DNA of 58,564 bases from Akkermansia muciniphila. Its GTDB lineage: Bacteria > Verrucomicrobiota > Verrucomicrobiia > Verrucomicrobiales > V1-33. The stretch lies in NCBI GenBank assembly GCA_945900785.1, contig CAMDJM010000026.1:1-58564 (forward strand), in the 5' to 3' direction. The notes under the pieces are model-generated. The model was given only the letters and a program-made list of their open reading frames with translations. It was not told the DNA's origin and did no database searches. Position numbers and translations under genes: made by a program. Shown one piece after another: positions 36,279 to 43,875 of the stretch. How positions within the stretch are numbered: position 1 is the first letter of the stretch; the number at the start of each line of letters is the position of its first letter.

Positions 36279-38327
36279 TCACTCTGCTGGTTTCAGTTCC
36301 CACTTTTCGCCGAAGAAGTCTGCGGCAGCGATGCCGCCCGGGGTGCGGGCGTTGGGGGCCTGGTTGAGATCGATCACCGCCCAATCGGGGAGCTTGGGGG
36401 TTTGCCGGGCGTTGTTCAGGTAGTCGTATTCCCGGAAGGTAAAGCTGCTGTTGAGCACCAGATAGCGCTCCGGGTTCAGCGGGTTCGGATAGATGCAGAT
36501 CAGGGCGTGATCGGCGGCGGGGAAGGTTTTCGTCCCGGCTTTGATTTCACTGCCGCTCCAGGCAATGGGGAACTGCCCGGCGGTTTTGGCGATGAGGGAA
36601 TTCGACGAGGGATCACCCCAGAGGATGAGGTTGGCGGATTTGATATCGTCTTCCGTGATGGCAGTGTCATCCTTCACCCGGGCGTCTCCCCGGAAGTGCC
36701 GCCGCCAGTGCTCCATCGCGCGCTCCATTTCCGCCTTGGCCCAGAGGCCGGCTTTTTCGTTGGCGGCTTTTCCGGTGGGGCGGACGAAGATGAAAGAGTC
36801 CATGAAGGCATCGTCGATGGGGCCCTGGAGGTTGTGTTTTTTGCGGAGGCCTTGGGCTAGGGGAGAATCGCTCCTTGAGGTCCACCTGCCATCCTCCCTC
36901 CGCGTGAAGGACCAATCCAAAGAAGCATCGGAAGAATGGCCGATTTCAGCCTCATAATAGCCCGAGTCGATTTTTTCTTCTCCACTTTCATTAAAGACGA
37001 TAATGCTAAATTTCCGACCCAGGCGTTCGGGAAGCATTCCGGCAAGAAAACGCACGGAAAATGCCGTCACATTTGCCAAGCCAATCCTGAGATTGCCTTC
37101 CTCTATCGTTCCCGTCACGATTGCTTTTCTCCAGTGTTGCTCCAACGATTCGATCTCAATCCAAGCCGTTCGGTTATACTTTAATGTTGGGGTTTCGAAG
37201 TGAAGGTTTCTTACCGAATCCCTTCCCCTTTTGGCAATCGCATCCATAGCCTGTGCTACCCGCTGCTTGGCTACAAGCTCGTAATTATGCGCCGTTTTCG
37301 GTCCGATGATGTGAGTCAACTCCATACCTTCCTTCTTTAGGGCCGCCGCCATCAAATCCGCCGCCTGTTTCTGTTTATCCAGTTCCCCGCTGTAGGCCAC
37401 GGTGGGGCAGTTGAAGAGATTCCCCGCCACGACGGTGGAGTCGTAAAGGTTCCACAGTTTCCGTTCCCACGGCCAGGGCTGGAGTTTTTCGCCTTGGAAG
37501 AAGTTGAGGAATTGCTCGGTCTCGCTGAAGCCGGCACCGGGGTTGGCGGCGCACCACTGCCAGGCGTGGTGGGTGGCGATGTGCCAGCAGGCGGCTCCAC
37601 CGAGGGAGAAGCCACGGACGATGATGCGGTCTTCATCGATCCGGTAGTCGCGCTTCACGGTGTCCAGGGCTTCGAAGAAATCCGTCTCGCCGGCGAAGCG
37701 GGAGCCGTTGCAATAACGGCCGTAGGGATGGAGCACGAGGGTGTCCTGCGGGGTGAATTCGCCCGGGCTGGTCTGGCGTTGGTGAATGAAGTCCAGCTCC
37801 GTCATCTTCTCCCCCCGCCCGTGGAACCAGCAGTCCAGCCGCCAGCGCCAGGGCAGGTTTTTCTGGAAGGATTCCGGCACCACCATGCCGAAGGGCTGGA
37901 TGGAGCCATCGATTTTGGATTGATAGCCGCGGGGAACCAGCCCCGTCTGCTCCAGCCACGGCGTCCGGCCAGCGGCGAGCGCTTCCAGCCGGGAGAAGCC
38001 ATCCTTGAGTTGGGCGGTGGCCCATTCCGGCTGCTTGGGATCGAAGAATTCATCATAGCGCAGCGCCCAATCGACCGCCTTGTGGAAAATCTGGACATCG
38101 GGCAGGTAGCGGAGGCGTTCCGGCTGGCCGGCACTCTGGACGAGGAAGGCTTCGATGGCCGCACCCAGCTTTTGCGTTTCCGACGTGAGGGCGGCCCGGG
38201 CTTCGTCCGGGATGGAAATGCCGGCCGGGGGCATCCGGCGGACGTTTTCCGACTGGTTATCCGCCGCGCCATCGGCAAAGGCAGAAGAGCAGGTCGTCAG
38301 CAGAAGGAGGCAGAGCAGGCGTTTCAT
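36279..38327 (-). CDS. Secreted prolyl-oligopeptidase-family esterase or peptidase
   Basis: A 682-residue protein with a signal peptide (MKRLLCLLLLTTCSSAFA). An alpha/beta-hydrolase domain (about residues 140-370) has FGMVVPESF, LDCWFHGRGEKM, the nucleophile elbow RGFSLGGAACWHIA (about S241), and an acid/His region near VAYSGELDKQ and THIIGPKTAHNYE. The C-terminal 300 residues include a beta-rich part and a block, SANLILWGDPSSNSLI, that recurs in PVC esterases. Substrate unknown; a role in polysaccharide or peptide breakdown is inferred. Confidence 0.8.
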   Translation of the reverse strand: MKRLLCLLLLTTCSSAFADGAADNQSENVRRMPPAGISIPDEARAALTSETQKLGAAIEAFLVQSAGQPERLRYLPDVQIFHKAVDWALRYDEFFDPKQPEWATAQLKDGFSRLEALAAGRTPWLEQTGLVPRGYQSKIDGSIQPFGMVVPESFQKNLPWRWRLDCWFHGRGEKMTELDFIHQRQTSPGEFTPQDTLVLHPYGRYCNGSRFAGETDFFEALDTVKRDYRIDEDRIIVRGFSLGGAACWHIATHHAWQWCAANPGAGFSETEQFLNFFQGEKLQPWPWERKLWNLYDSTVVAGNLFNCPTVAYSGELDKQKQAADLMAAALKKEGMELTHIIGPKTAHNYELVAKQRVAQAMDAIAKRGRDSVRNLHFETPTLKYNRTAWIEIESLEQHWRKAIVTGTIEEGNLRIGLANVTAFSVRFLAGMLPERLGRKFSIIVFNESGEEKIDSGYYEAEIGHSSDASLDWSFTRREDGRWTSRSDSPLAQGLRKKHNLQGPIDDAFMDSFIFVRPTGKAANEKAGLWAKAEMERAMEHWRRHFRGDARVKDDTAITEDDIKSANLILWGDPSSNSLIAKTAGQFPIAWSGSEIKAGTKTFPAADHALICIYPNPLNPERYLVLNSSFTFREYDYLNNARQTPKLPDWAVIDLNQAPNARTPGGIAAADFFGEKWELKPAE

Positions 38328-38460
38328 GGGAGCGCAGCCTGACAGCTGCGCCTGGTGCCGTCAAGCCTCAGACATCCTGACCTGCCGGAAGGTGAGTGCG
38401 GAACCTTGGGGAAAGGAGATGAACCGGTCGCCCTGACATTTGGCGGCCACCGTGGTTCCT

Positions 38461-38545
38461 GATCCCGGAGGGATCGCGGCCGGTGGTTGAGCGCCAGCGA
38501 CACCACCGGAACCAAGGCCAAGGTTCTCCCGACCCCGGAGGGGTC
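38461..38545. repeat. REP-like cluster of three palindromes
   Basis: Three stems in 85 bases: GATCCC-GGA-GGGATC at 38461, CCGGTGGT (38480-38487) with ACCACCGG (38502-38509), and GACCCC-GGA-GGGGTC (38531-38545). The first and third are variants of one another. The 38328-38606 gap holds no convincing gene; short reading frames across it are made of the repeat. It resembles RAYT-associated REP/BIME elements. Confidence 0.6.
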
Positions 38546-38606
38546 GCAGGTTTACTGCCATACCGGCGGAATGTCGGCCTTATTCCAAAAAAGGAGCAAA
38601 CCACCC

Positions 38607-39671
38607 TCACTCCATCGGCCTCACGGTCACGAACAACAACCAGGTGCGCTCCACCGTGTTGCCGCCGGGGACGCCGGTGTTCACCGGCGGGCTGAAGGTG
38701 CTGATGAGGATGGGCTGCCCGAGGCGGCCGGAGGCCTGGCCGGTGCTTCTTTGGGTTTCGTAGATGGGCTGATAAATGTCTTCCCTCAGGCCGAATTTGG
38801 CGATGCCGACACGACGGGAAGTCTCGGGCGCGAGGTTGAGGTCCACGGATTCGAGACCATCCAGAAAGGTCAGTTCCAGCTCGAAGGTGTCCCCGGCATG
38901 ACGGAATTCGAAGGAAGCCGGCTTGGGTTTAGTGTGAGGCCAAGGGGAGTAGGTGGCATTGCCGTTGGGAGCGGTGGGAGTGGCGGCTACGGGGAGGCCG
39001 ATGCTTTGCGGGATCTTCGGAGCCTCGAATTCCGTGGGATGGGGGATTTCGTCGATGGCCTCGGTCTTCGCTTTTTGTCCGCCGCGCACGATGGTGATGG
39101 AATGGCGCTCCAGTTTTACGATGGGATCCGGCATGGCGAGTTCCGCATCCAGCCAGGCGTAGAGATCGGCCTCTTTGGGGTGGGCGATGAGGGCTTTCCG
39201 GGCGGTGAAGGGAGGGAGGGAAAAGACTTCGAGGTGGACGCGGCCTTGGCGGACAGGTGTTGGTGCAAATCCGGTCAGGATAGCATCCAGATTTTCCAGC
39301 TGCTCCTGCGTGTTTGTCGCAGTTAGCATTGAGGTCTTGAAATCGAAGGACGCCATGGATCCTTGGGCTTTAAATGCGACGCCTAATTCCTCCAGTAAGG
39401 CTTTGGGGTCTTTCCGCCGCACAGGCCTTGGGAAATAGTTCGGGGAAAAAGGGTCTTGGGCCGGACTTTCGGAATCGTCCGGGTATACGCTCACAAGAAA
39501 AAAATCACGCTGCACTTTGAACGTCCGGGTTTGGAGAACCTGGCTGGCTGCCACCGGCGCGGAGGTCGGGTTAGGCGCGGGCGGCGTGGCCTCCGGGGTT
39601 TGAGCCTGGCAGGCCAAGGCACCGAGGGCGAGCCCGGCCAAGGCGGCGGCGAAAGGGAAGCGGGTTTTCAT
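38607..39671 (-). CDS. Secretin-derived module protein A
   Basis: A 354-residue exported protein (signal peptide ending near CQAQ). One copy of the module shared with 39693-40628, 48735-50168 and 50188-51636 occupies about residues 135-354: a segment with VRGGQKAKTEAIDEIPHPTEF, then FEFRHAGDTFELELTFLDG and VDLNLAPETSRRVG, then YQPIYETQRS, GQPILISTFSPP and LLFVTVRP. These blocks resemble the C-terminal beta-domain of verrucomicrobial type II secretins. The first 130 residues differ from the other three proteins. Function unknown. Follows 39693-40628 by 21 bases. Confidence 0.6.
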   Translation of the reverse strand: MKTRFPFAAALAGLALGALACQAQTPEATPPAPNPTSAPVAASQVLQTRTFKVQRDFFLVSVYPDDSESPAQDPFSPNYFPRPVRRKDPKALLEELGVAFKAQGSMASFDFKTSMLTATNTQEQLENLDAILTGFAPTPVRQGRVHLEVFSLPPFTARKALIAHPKEADLYAWLDAELAMPDPIVKLERHSITIVRGGQKAKTEAIDEIPHPTEFEAPKIPQSIGLPVAATPTAPNGNATYSPWPHTKPKPASFEFRHAGDTFELELTFLDGLESVDLNLAPETSRRVGIAKFGLREDIYQPIYETQRSTGQASGRLGQPILISTFSPPVNTGVPGGNTVERTWLLFVTVRPME

Positions 39672-39692
39672 GCGGGAAGGGGGGGCGGAAAT

Positions 39693-40628
39693 TCAGCGGG
39701 GGTTGGTGACGGTGAGGAAAAGGAGGCGGGTGACTTTTTCCAGGTTGCCGCCGGGCGCGCCGGCATCGGCGGGCGGGCTGAAGGTGCCGGCAAGGGTGGG
39801 CTGTCCCATTTTGGTGCTGATCATAGTGGCGATTTTGCTCGTCTCGAAAATCGGTTGGACGACTTCTCCGCTGGGGCTTTGGCTTTCCAGCCCGCAGAGC
39901 CGGGTGAATTCCGGGAGGATGTTCAGGTCCACGGTTTCTTCGTCGTCCGCGATGGTCATTTCGATTTCCAGGGTCCAGCCGGTCCTCTTAAATTGGAAGG
40001 ATTGAGGAGTGGCAGGGGTGTAGGGCCAAGGGGAAAAGACGCTGCCAAGTGGAGAGGCACCGGCAGGCGGCGGCTGGGCGGCAGCAGGCGCACCGGAGGG
40101 GCCAGCGTCGCCTTTGGCTCCGGAAGGCGGGGCCGGTGGTGCGTCCGGTGATGCCGGCGCAGGAGGCGCTGGCGGAGGAGTGGGGGGCGTGACCGTGACA
40201 TTGGTGGTAGCTGGGGCGGGTTGGCCGATCCCGATGGATTGGAGGACTTGGGGAGGGGCGAACTGGGTCGGATAAGGATATTCATTGATCTCCTCCAGCT
40301 TCGATTTCTGGCCGCCGCGCACCCGAAGGACCATGAGCCGCTCCAGTTTCACGGTGGGGTTTTCCTTTTCCAGCTCCCCGCCCAGCCAGGCGTAGAGGTC
40401 GGCTTGTTTTGGGAATTTCCGGGTGGCGGCGCGGCCTGCTTCCAAGGGCAGGCTGAACACTTCCATGCGGATCAGGCCTTCCAAAGGCAGCGGGGCTTCA
40501 TCGGCAGCATCGCCGGCTTCCTGCAGTTGGACCGGGCTGTCTGCCGGGTGGACGTCCTGACTATCAGCCGCCCACGGAGTCGAAAGGCAAAGGGTAGTGA
40601 CGAGGTGGAAAAGCGGGTTTGCTTTCAT
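39693..40628 (-). CDS. Secretin-derived module protein B
   Basis: A 311-residue protein with a signal peptide and one copy of the secretin-like module: RGGQKSKLEEINEYPYPTQF, TPQSFQFKRTGWTLEIEM, VDLNILPEFTRLCG, VVQPIFETSKIA, GQPTLAGTFSPP and a terminal RLLFLTV. A proline/alanine-rich low-complexity insert (about residues 140-200) splits the module between its two halves. It is the first gene of a two-gene operon with 38607-39671. No N-terminal secretin (N0/N1) domains are present, so it is unlikely to form a classical pore alone. Confidence 0.6.
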   Translation of the reverse strand: MKANPLFHLVTTLCLSTPWAADSQDVHPADSPVQLQEAGDAADEAPLPLEGLIRMEVFSLPLEAGRAATRKFPKQADLYAWLGGELEKENPTVKLERLMVLRVRGGQKSKLEEINEYPYPTQFAPPQVLQSIGIGQPAPATTNVTVTPPTPPPAPPAPASPDAPPAPPSGAKGDAGPSGAPAAAQPPPAGASPLGSVFSPWPYTPATPQSFQFKRTGWTLEIEMTIADDEETVDLNILPEFTRLCGLESQSPSGEVVQPIFETSKIATMISTKMGQPTLAGTFSPPADAGAPGGNLEKVTRLLFLTVTNPR

Positions 40629-40934
40629 GGGTGGCAGTTGGTTGGCGGAGGATCCTGCCGGGATGGTCCGATCGCTTCGGCACGGTCAGAGTAACGCAGA
40701 TGCCCCATGCGTGATAGGAAAATTTGCGGCCATGCCGCAAAAGGGAGCACGGGGCTCCGGCCCGTGAGTGGGTTTATTTCCCAGCCGCGATGTGGAACGA
40801 TAAAAAGGGCGCTGGGCTGGAAACACCCGGACCAGAGATCCGGGCTCCCTTTTCCACCAGACCATCCGAACCAACAAGGAAAATCGAAAAAGGGCTTGCC
40901 AGCCTGGGAAAGTCCCTTAAATTCGCCGCCCTCT
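40629..40934 (+). other. 306-base leader region upstream of rpmI with two hairpins
   Basis: No gene recognised. Two GC stems with seven-base loops are present: 40748-40753 with 40761-40766, and 40826-40831 with 40839-40844. rpmI-rplT operons are often autoregulated by L20 through leader RNA, so these may form a regulatory leader, but I cannot match a known L20 leader fold. No infC gene precedes. Confidence 0.4.
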
Positions 40935-41144
40935 ATGAGAAAGAAAGTAGCCCGCAGTAAAACGCGAAAGGGCGTCGCGAAACGCTTCAAGATCACTGGA
41001 ACCGGCAAAATTTTGCGCCGGAAACAGGGTCGTCGACATCTTGCCGAATGCAAGAACCGCAAGCGTAAGCGTAACCTCCGTAAAGTGACCCTGGTAGCCG
41101 CCTGTGATGTTCATCGCATCATGGAAAACCTCCCATTCCACTGA
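40935..41144 (+). CDS. rpmI: 50S ribosomal protein bL35
   Basis: A 69-residue basic ribosomal protein: MRKKVARSKTRKGVAKRFK, then TGTGKILRRKQGRRHL and KRKRNLRKVTLV, matching the bL35 pattern. The ATG at 40935 is fixed by family length; the upstream in-frame extension is not coding-like. rplT follows 127 bases later, the usual order, but infC is not upstream as it is in many genomes. Confidence 0.93.
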   Translation: MRKKVARSKTRKGVAKRFKITGTGKILRRKQGRRHLAECKNRKRKRNLRKVTLVAACDVHRIMENLPFH

Positions 41145-41271
41145 GCAGAAGCCCCCGATTGGCCAATTCCGGCCGCCCCTTCCGCCACCTGGAGTGCCTT
41201 CCTGCACTTCTAAGATTTGGGTGAGGTGAGGAAGGTTTTTCAAGAAACAGCCCGATCAACCACCAACCACA

Positions 41272-41655
41272 ATGCCAAGAGCCACCAATTCCCCGGCGTC
41301 GCGCAAGCGCCGCAAGCGGGTCCTCAAAAAGGCGAAAGGTTTCTACGGAAACCGTTCCCGCCTCTATCGCTACGCCAAGGACGCCATTTTCAAGGCGCAA
41401 ACCTGGGCCACCCGCGACCGTAAAAACCGCAAGCGCAACTTCCGCGCCCTCTGGATTACCCGTATCAGCGCCGGCGTCCGCGCCCGTGGTATGACCTACA
41501 GCCGCTTCATCGAAGGCCTCATCGCCGCCAACATCGAACTCGACCGCAAGGTCATGTCCGACATGGCCATCGAGTGTCCCGGTGCGTTCGACGAACTCGT
41601 CGCCCAAGCCAAGGCCGCCCTCGAAGCCAAAGCCAAGACCCCTGCCGCCGCCTAA
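41272..41655 (+). CDS. rplT: 50S ribosomal protein bL20
   Basis: A 127-residue ribosomal assembly protein. MPRATNSPASRKRRKRVLKKAKG, then FYGNRSRLYRYAKDA, RDRKNRKRNFRALWITRI and SRFIEGL are all bL20 blocks. The start follows a CA-rich leader (ACCACCAACCACA) with no Shine-Dalgarno sequence, a pattern seen at several genes here. A strong intrinsic terminator follows. Confidence 0.96.
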   Translation: MPRATNSPASRKRRKRVLKKAKGFYGNRSRLYRYAKDAIFKAQTWATRDRKNRKRNFRALWITRISAGVRARGMTYSRFIEGLIAANIELDRKVMSDMAIECPGAFDELVAQAKAALEAKAKTPAAA

Positions 41656-41690
41656 CCCGCCCGCCAGGACTCACGCTGAACTTCAAACGA

Positions 41691-41730
41691 AGATGGCCGC
41701 TCCGCCGCAAGGCAGGCGGCCATCTTTTTT
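41691..41730 (+). terminator. Rho-independent terminator of rpmI-rplT
   Basis: A perfect ten-base-pair stem, AGATGGCCGC (41691-41700) with GCGGCCATCT (41716-41725), directly followed by TTTTT to 41730. It is 35 bases after the rplT stop codon. Confidence 0.9.
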
Positions 41731-41795
41731 GTTTTCCGCAGCAAGGCCCGTCCCGGCCTTGGACAGTGCCCCCGCCCTGCCAATGCTCTGCGCGA

Positions 41796-42004
41796 GCCAC
41801 GGATGGCACTGATTTAACGGATAACACAGATACAGGAAGAAGATTTTCCGCCTGTAGGCAAGTTTCCTCCATTTTTCTTCCTGCCCTTCGTGACTTTCTG
41901 TTCCAGGGCAAGTCTTCCTTCTCCAAAGTCATCCGTGCCCATCCGTAGAATCCGTGCAATTTGCCTCCGGCTGTCTCCGCTGCGCTCCGGCTGTGGCCCG
42001 TCAG
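41796..42004. repeat. Gene-free relic of the repeat-bounded cassette, upstream of pheS
   Basis: The left end reads GCCACGGATGGCAC (41796-41809) and ACGGATAACACAGAT (41817-41831). The right end has the inverted form, with CATCCGTGCCCATCCGT and a 39-base stretch (41959-41997) that is the exact reverse complement of 43291-43329. About 100 bases without a reading frame lie between. The ends match those around the GxxExxY gene, so this looks like a deleted copy of that cassette. The rest of 41731-42106 has no gene. Confidence 0.6.
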
Positions 42005-42039
42005 CTTTCCGCCTTAACCTAGCCGCTCACCTCCCGCCC

Positions 42040-42080
42040 ATATTCGACGTTCAACGTTGGACGTTCAATGTTCGACGTTC
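42040..42080. repeat. ACGTTC-type short repeat before pheS
   Basis: The hexamer ACGTTC and close variants recur several times in both orientations just upstream of pheS. Low-complexity spacer; no function evident. Confidence 0.45.
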
Positions 42081-42106
42081 CCCTATTTAAAATTTCCCCA
42101 CCCACC

Positions 42107-43123
42107 ATGGAATCTTCCCTAGCCGCTCTCCTCGCCACTGCCCTCGCCGAGATCCCCACCGCCGCCGACGAGGCCGCCCTGGAGGAATTGCGCCTGAAAT
42201 ACCTTGGCAAAAAAGGCAGCCTCACCGCCATCAGTGCCGGCATGCGCGACGTCCCGCCTGACCGCAAAGCCGCCGTCGGTGCCGCCCTCAACGAGACCCG
42301 CACCGGCATCACCGCCGCCCTCGACGCCCGCAAGGCCGAACAAATCGCCGCCAAAGACGCCAAGGAAGCCGAAGGCATCGACCTCACCCTCCCCGGCCGC
42401 CCCGTCGCCCCCGGGGCCCTCCACCCCCTCACTCAGGTGCTGGACCGCGCCGTCGGCATCCTCCGCCGCATGGGATTCGCCCTCGCCACCGGCCCCGAAG
42501 TCGAAACCGAGTGGCATTGCTTCGACGCCCTCAACACCCCCGCCGACCACCCGGCCCGCCACGAAAGCGACACCTTCTATTTTGATAGCGGCCACCTCCT
42601 CCGCACCCATACCAGCAGCGTCCAAGTCCGCACCATGCAGACCCAGACCCCGCCGCTGCGGATCATCGCCCCCGGCAGCGCCTTCCGCCGCGATGAAATC
42701 GACGCCACCCACCTTAGCGCCTTCACCCAGCTCGAAGGCCTCTACGTCGCGGAAAATGTTAGCCTCGGCCAACTCAAAGGCACCCTCGAAGCCTTCTTCC
42801 GCGCCCTCTTCGGCGACACCACGGAGGTCCGCTTCCGCCCGCATTTCTTCCCCTTCACCGAACCCAGCTACGAAGTCGACGTCAAGCTCAGCCCCAAAGG
42901 CCAGGCCCCCCGCTGGGTCGAAATCCTCGGCTGCGGCATGGTCGACCCCGCCGTCTTCCAAGCCATCTGCGACGCCCGCGGCGACGATGTTTACCACCCC
43001 GACAAAGTCACCGGCTTCGCCTTCGGCATGGGCCTGGAAAGACTAGCCATGATCCAGTGGGGCATCCCCGACATCCGCCACCTCATCGAAAACGACGTCC
43101 GCTTCCTCGGACAGTTCGTGTGA
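42107..43123 (+). CDS. pheS: Phenylalanyl-tRNA synthetase alpha subunit
   Basis: A 338-residue catalytic subunit of the (alpha-beta)2 class II enzyme. An N-terminal coiled coil (MESSLAALLATALAEIP onward, with LRLKYLGKKGSL) is followed by the catalytic core: HPLTQVLD, FALATGPEVETEWHCFDALN, HPARHESDTFY, LLRTHTSSVQ, FRRDEIDATHLSAFTQLEG and GFAFGMGLERLAM. The start at 42107 gives the normal family N-terminus. pheT normally follows at once, but here 752 bases, including a repeat-bounded cassette, intervene. Confidence 0.96.
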   Translation: MESSLAALLATALAEIPTAADEAALEELRLKYLGKKGSLTAISAGMRDVPPDRKAAVGAALNETRTGITAALDARKAEQIAAKDAKEAEGIDLTLPGRPVAPGALHPLTQVLDRAVGILRRMGFALATGPEVETEWHCFDALNTPADHPARHESDTFYFDSGHLLRTHTSSVQVRTMQTQTPPLRIIAPGSAFRRDEIDATHLSAFTQLEGLYVAENVSLGQLKGTLEAFFRALFGDTTEVRFRPHFFPFTEPSYEVDVKLSPKGQAPRWVEILGCGMVDPAVFQAICDARGDDVYHPDKVTGFAFGMGLERLAMIQWGIPDIRHLIENDVRFLGQFV

Positions 43124-43193
43124 GAACCCTTTAATGTTGACGGGCCACGGATGGCACGGATGAAACGGATGAAACGGATAACACAGATGATTT

Positions 43194-43271
43194 ATGAGTG
43201 AAGAAACCTCAGCCAATCGATCATTCAAAGCCGCCCGCAATCCCGGAGCGAAGTTGGCCAGTTCGTGTGAG
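43194..43271 (+). pseudogene. 5' fragment of a GxxExxY gene (partial duplicate)
   Basis: Begins with ATG and reads MSEETSANRSFKAARN, closely matching the start MSENNFANRSFQIARN of the gene at 43362, then diverges into CAGTTCGTGTGAG. That 13-base string also occurs at the pheS stop (43112-43124). The preceding ACGGATAACACAGATGATTT is identical in both copies, so a unit including the leader was duplicated. Confidence 0.6.
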
Positions 43272-43361
43272 GTTACCGGAAAACTGACGAGCCACAGCCG
43301 GAGCGCAGCGGAGACAGCCGGAGGCAAATGGCACGGATGAAACGGATAACACAGATGATTT

Positions 43362-43785
43362 ATGAGTGAAAATAATTTCGCCAACCGATCGTTTCAAATC
43401 GCCCGGAACCTCGAAGCGAAGTTGCTTCATGAGGACCTCTCCCGCGCGATCATCGGTGCCGCGATGGAAGTCTCCACCGTGATAGGCCCGGGACTCCGTG
43501 AAAAAGCCTATGAGCGGTCCCTCTGCATCGAATTCACCAAGCGAAAACTCCAATTTGCCCAGCAAAAAGCCTTCGACGTTATTTATGACGGCCAGATCGT
43601 GGACACCCTCGTCCCGGATCTCATCGTGGATGACCTCATTGTGGTAGACACCAAAGTCGTCGAAAACTTCGATGAATCCCACGAAGCGCAGATGTTGACC
43701 TATCTTAAAATCACCAACCTCCGCCTCCGCCCTTCTCCTGAATTTCAAACACCGAAAACTGACTTGGAAACGCATCGTGCTCTAA
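43362..43785 (+). pseudogene. GxxExxY (PD-(D/E)XK-type) protein gene with 3' frameshift
   Basis: GxxExxY proteins are about 125-residue, multicopy proteins of unknown function related to PD-(D/E)XK nucleases. Residues about 25-110 fit: SRAIIGAAMEVSTVIGPGL with the signature GLREKAYE, and LVPDLIVDDLIVVDTKVV, where the acidic residues and DTK resemble the nuclease core. After LKITNLRL the frame becomes non-homologous. One base later the expected ending appears: LLLNFKHRKLTWKRIVL and a stop at 43783-43785. An extra base in the C-run near 43729-43732 explains it. Unshifted, the frame runs on to 44204 over pheT. Confidence 0.8.
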
Positions 43786-43875
43786 GTCCTCAAAACATCT
43801 GTGCCATCCGTCCTATCCGTGCCATCCGTGGCCCGTCAGCAACCCTTTCCCTAGCACCGCTTACCGCTCATTCCC

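Larger units (their letters stand above)
43138..43838. mobile_element. Repeat-bounded GxxExxY cassette between pheS and pheT
   Basis: A 701-base segment whose ends form a perfect 24-base inverted repeat (43138-43161 and 43815-43838), starting TGACGGGCCACGG and ending with its complement. CACAGATG (43182-43189) and CATCTGTG (43796-43803) extend the symmetry inward. Inside are a GxxExxY gene with a 3' frameshift and an earlier fragment of the same gene's 5' end. No transposase is encoded, so movement would need trans-acting functions. Calling it a mobile unit is inference from the termini and position. Confidence 0.5.

Noticed and set aside
38361..38695. Several small reading frames in the esterase-module A gap
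   Set aside because: They translate the REP-like palindromes and have no independent support.
43139..43366. CACGGATGG-type repeats considered as a CRISPR array
   Set aside because: The units are irregular in length, occur in both orientations and lack uniform spacers; no cas gene is present.
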